From Lewinella sp. (lineage in GTDB: Bacteria; Bacteroidota; Bacteroidia; Chitinophagales; Saprospiraceae), in NCBI GenBank assembly GCA_020436695.1, contig JAGQXH010000004.1:1-37257 (forward strand): a stretch of DNA of 37,257 nucleotides, given 5' to 3'. A program made the translations under genes and the position numbers. Positions 35,330-37,257 of the stretch are shown piece by piece (the stretch's first letter is position 1; each line of letters opens with the position of its first letter). The notes below the pieces were generated by a model. That model searched no databases and was not told where the DNA came from. It saw only the letters and a list, made by a program, of their open reading frames with translations.

Positions 35330-35458
35330 GATGTTGGTTGATCGTTTTTGTTGATTGGAGAGGGTGTAAAATAGGGAAAAGTTTTGCTTTTAGAAACCTA
35401 AGCTCCATGATGAGTCATAACTTACAGCCTAAAGCCATTTTCTAACAAAATCATAAAC

Positions 35459-36709
35459 GTGCTATCCAAACCACAACCTACCACTCTATCCGAACGGATC
35501 TCTTCGCTGGATTTTCTAAGAGGCATCGCCGTACTAGGCATCCTACTGATCAATATTGAAAGTTTTTCCTATCCCGATCCCTGGAGTCCATATAAGTTCG
35601 GTTTCGATGGTACTGCGGATACCACTACCAGATTTATCGTTTACCTGCTGGCACAGGGCAAGTTCTTCAGCATGTTTACTCTGTTGTTTGGCGTAGGGTT
35701 CTATATTTTTCTGGAACGGCTGGAAAGTCGCGGGCTCGGCTTGAAGGTCATGGACATCTATGCCCGGCGATTGTTGTGGTTATTTCTTTTCGGTGTGATC
35801 CATGCTTACCTGATCTGGGATGGAGACATTCTCTATCATTACGCCATCTGTGGTTTCCTGCTGTTCCCTTTTCGTTCATTTCGCATCGGGCAGTTATTAC
35901 TTATCCTGCTGATACCGGTAAGTTTACTATTGTATAATGCCTCTCAAAGCGCTGCCGGTAACCGGAAGCAGTTTCAGGCCTTTACCCAAGCAGCTGGCAA
36001 GAGTAAGACTGAACGCAGCCAAGCTGATCAACAGCTGATAGAACGTTGGCCAAACCGAACGACGCCCAAAGCACCTGATCATTCCCCCATCAAGGTAATC
36101 CGGAAGACCTACTTCCAAAGTATTGCCACAAATGCCAAGCATACCCAGGTGCATAAAGGGGTGATCTTCTATCAGGGTATTTTATTTCGTACCCTCATCA
36201 TGATGATCTTCGGTATCATACTTTACCGGCTAGGTATATTTCAGGATTATCGTTCTATCAAATACTACTGGCCTCTTACCATCAGTTTCCTGATCATAGC
36301 GCTCACCATCAACTATCTACGATACTACCATTGGACCTTTGATTATTTCCATCCGGTCAAAAACACCTGGCAGGCCTGGCTTTTCGCATTTCCAAAGGAG
36401 ACTTTGGGACTGGCCTATATTCTTTTCCTAAATGGCCTGTATCAGAAATATTTGAGCAAGATCCGCTTCAAGCCTATTTCATCTGCCGGTCGTATGGCCC
36501 TTACCAATTATATCTCGCAGAATGTGATCTGCGGTCTGATCTTTTACGGTTATGGGCTGGGCTACTACAACCAGTTATCCCGGTCGGAACTGCTGTGGAT
36601 CGTAGCCGCGATCTGGCTATTCCAACTCTCCGCCAGTTGGTTATGGCTGCAAAAATTCCGGCAGGGTCCCCTGGAATGGCTTTGGAGAAAATTGTCTTAC
36701 TATCAATAA
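35459..36709 (+). CDS. DUF418 multi-pass membrane protein
   Basis: A 416-residue inner-membrane protein starting at GTG 35459. N-terminal ERISSLDFLRGIAVLGILLINIESF is the DUF418/YeiB signature. LLAQGKFFSMFTLLFGVGFYIFLERLE and HAYLIWDGDILYHYAICGFLLFPFR follow, with about eight predicted helices. A central polar, basic loop (about residues 165-220) splits the two halves. The C-terminal half holds the DUF418 core (AGRMALTNYISQNVICGLIFYGYGLGYY). The function is unknown; the family is thought to be transporter-like. Confidence 0.9.
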   Translation: MLSKPQPTTLSERISSLDFLRGIAVLGILLINIESFSYPDPWSPYKFGFDGTADTTTRFIVYLLAQGKFFSMFTLLFGVGFYIFLERLESRGLGLKVMDIYARRLLWLFLFGVIHAYLIWDGDILYHYAICGFLLFPFRSFRIGQLLLILLIPVSLLLYNASQSAAGNRKQFQAFTQAAGKSKTERSQADQQLIERWPNRTTPKAPDHSPIKVIRKTYFQSIATNAKHTQVHKGVIFYQGILFRTLIMMIFGIILYRLGIFQDYRSIKYYWPLTISFLIIALTINYLRYYHWTFDYFHPVKNTWQAWLFAFPKETLGLAYILFLNGLYQKYLSKIRFKPISSAGRMALTNYISQNVICGLIFYGYGLGYYNQLSRSELLWIVAAIWLFQLSASWLWLQKFRQGPLEWLWRKLSYYQ

Positions 36710-36727
36710 AAACCGCAGAAATAAACG

Positions 36728-37257
36728 CTATTTAAATCCTTCCCTCCACTTCTGTGCAATGCGGACGGCGGTCTCCAGCATATCAGGCTGCCAGTGTTCT
36801 ACCTTCCAGTCGGTACCGGCCAGATCAGATGCCAGCAAGCGGCGGCGGGCATCATCGGAGCCGGACGCCGTCTCCAGTATCTCTGACACTTTAAGCTGTT
36901 GCTCGTACAGATGGAGGTCTTCCAGCGGCACATTCAGTAGAGCGCCGAATTGCGGTCGAAAATCGTTCGGCTGTCCTTGGGGTACAGCGGTAGCAGCTCT
37001 AACGATCTGTTTCATCCTTAAAAAGTCTTCCCGGAAGGAGGCGCGGTTTTGCTCCGTTTGCAGTCCCACGCCCAATTGTTCCATTACTACATATTTTAAA
37101 TTTGGGCATTTCGGAATGGTCCATTCCAATAATTGAAATACCGCTTCTGGTACGGCATCATCGTGCGTATCCCTCCGTATTTTTTTATCCGGCTGTATCG
37201 AGGAGCGTTCCCAGCTACCGCCGGAAATGTGGATCTCCCGCACCCGGTCGAGCGGAT
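36728..37257 (-). CDS. DUF692-family protein, C-terminal part
   Basis: The gene enters from beyond the right edge; a GTG at 37243 is internal, not the start. The visible C-terminal part includes LDRVREIHISGGSWE, RRDTHDDAVPEAVFQLLEW and LKYVVMEQLG, which match the DUF692 fold (TIM barrel, multinuclear metal enzymes such as MbnB and TglH). Putative metal ligands seen are the His of REIHIS, Asp/His of DTHDD and Glu of VMEQL. It is followed by a helical tail that is longer than usual. The substrate is unknown; many relatives modify cysteine in small peptides. It converges on the DUF418 gene. Confidence 0.75.
   Translation of the reverse strand, partial: PLDRVREIHISGGSWERSSIQPDKKIRRDTHDDAVPEAVFQLLEWTIPKCPNLKYVVMEQLGVGLQTEQNRASFREDFLRMKQIVRAATAVPQGQPNDFRPQFGALLNVPLEDLHLYEQQLKVSEILETASGSDDARRRLLASDLAGTDWKVEHWQPDMLETAVRIAQKWREGFK

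Noticed and set aside
1-37257. CRISPR array, rRNA genes or prophage
   Set aside because: I looked for regularly spaced direct repeats, rRNA-like sequence and phage structural or integrase genes, and saw none.

Overview
The window looks like a chromosomal segment from a Bacteroidota bacterium, most likely a Saprospiria/Lewinella-type organism. This is inferred from several traits: a T9SS type B sorting domain, a TonB-dependent receptor with a carboxypeptidase-D-like N-domain, a long Bacteroidota-type SecA, very little Shine-Dalgarno use, and promoters of the TTG-N19/20-TAnnTTTG kind. Intergenic gaps carry short-word imperfect palindromes.

Layout. 1-2337: the end of an unrecognised gene, a long non-coding gap and an outer-membrane barrel. 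2647-5010: a TonB-dependent receptor on the minus strand, divergent from a 3'-truncated DoxX remnant (5062-5226). 5210-6877: a secreted TlpA/thioredoxin-like protein (minus). 7145-9859: a small TonB-C protein overlapping ppa, a methyltransferase with PRMT hallmarks, and a nucleotidyltransferase. 10197-11945: an acyl-CoA dehydrogenase and a TfoX-N protein.

11984-22530 is the most interesting part. A minus-strand exported coiled-coil/barrel protein lies divergent from six plus-strand genes. These encode an exported caspase-like protein with TPRs, a second exported caspase-like protein with an acidic linker, a TPR protein, a CHASE2 membrane protein, a FecR-like protein and an exported HExxH metallopeptidase-like protein with TPR-like helices. 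Nearly all have signal peptides, so the cassette would act in the cell envelope. I propose it as a caspase-based envelope sensing/proteolysis system; no function is proven by the sequence.

22561-23387 holds a 230-bp foldback element, a decayed HTH-antitoxin/PIN-toxin module, and tRNA-Cys with a clear promoter and terminator. 23609-28698 (all minus): histidine kinase plus FIST sensor, then a T9SS-exported fibronectin-type protein with an overlapping lipoprotein gene. 28902-33176: secA, a second foldback element (192 bp) and tsaB. 33328-34132: two tandem ArsR-type regulators, each with its own promoter, and a strong terminator between them. 34187-37257: a YbdL-type aminotransferase, a DUF418 membrane protein, and a DUF692-family gene cut by the window end.
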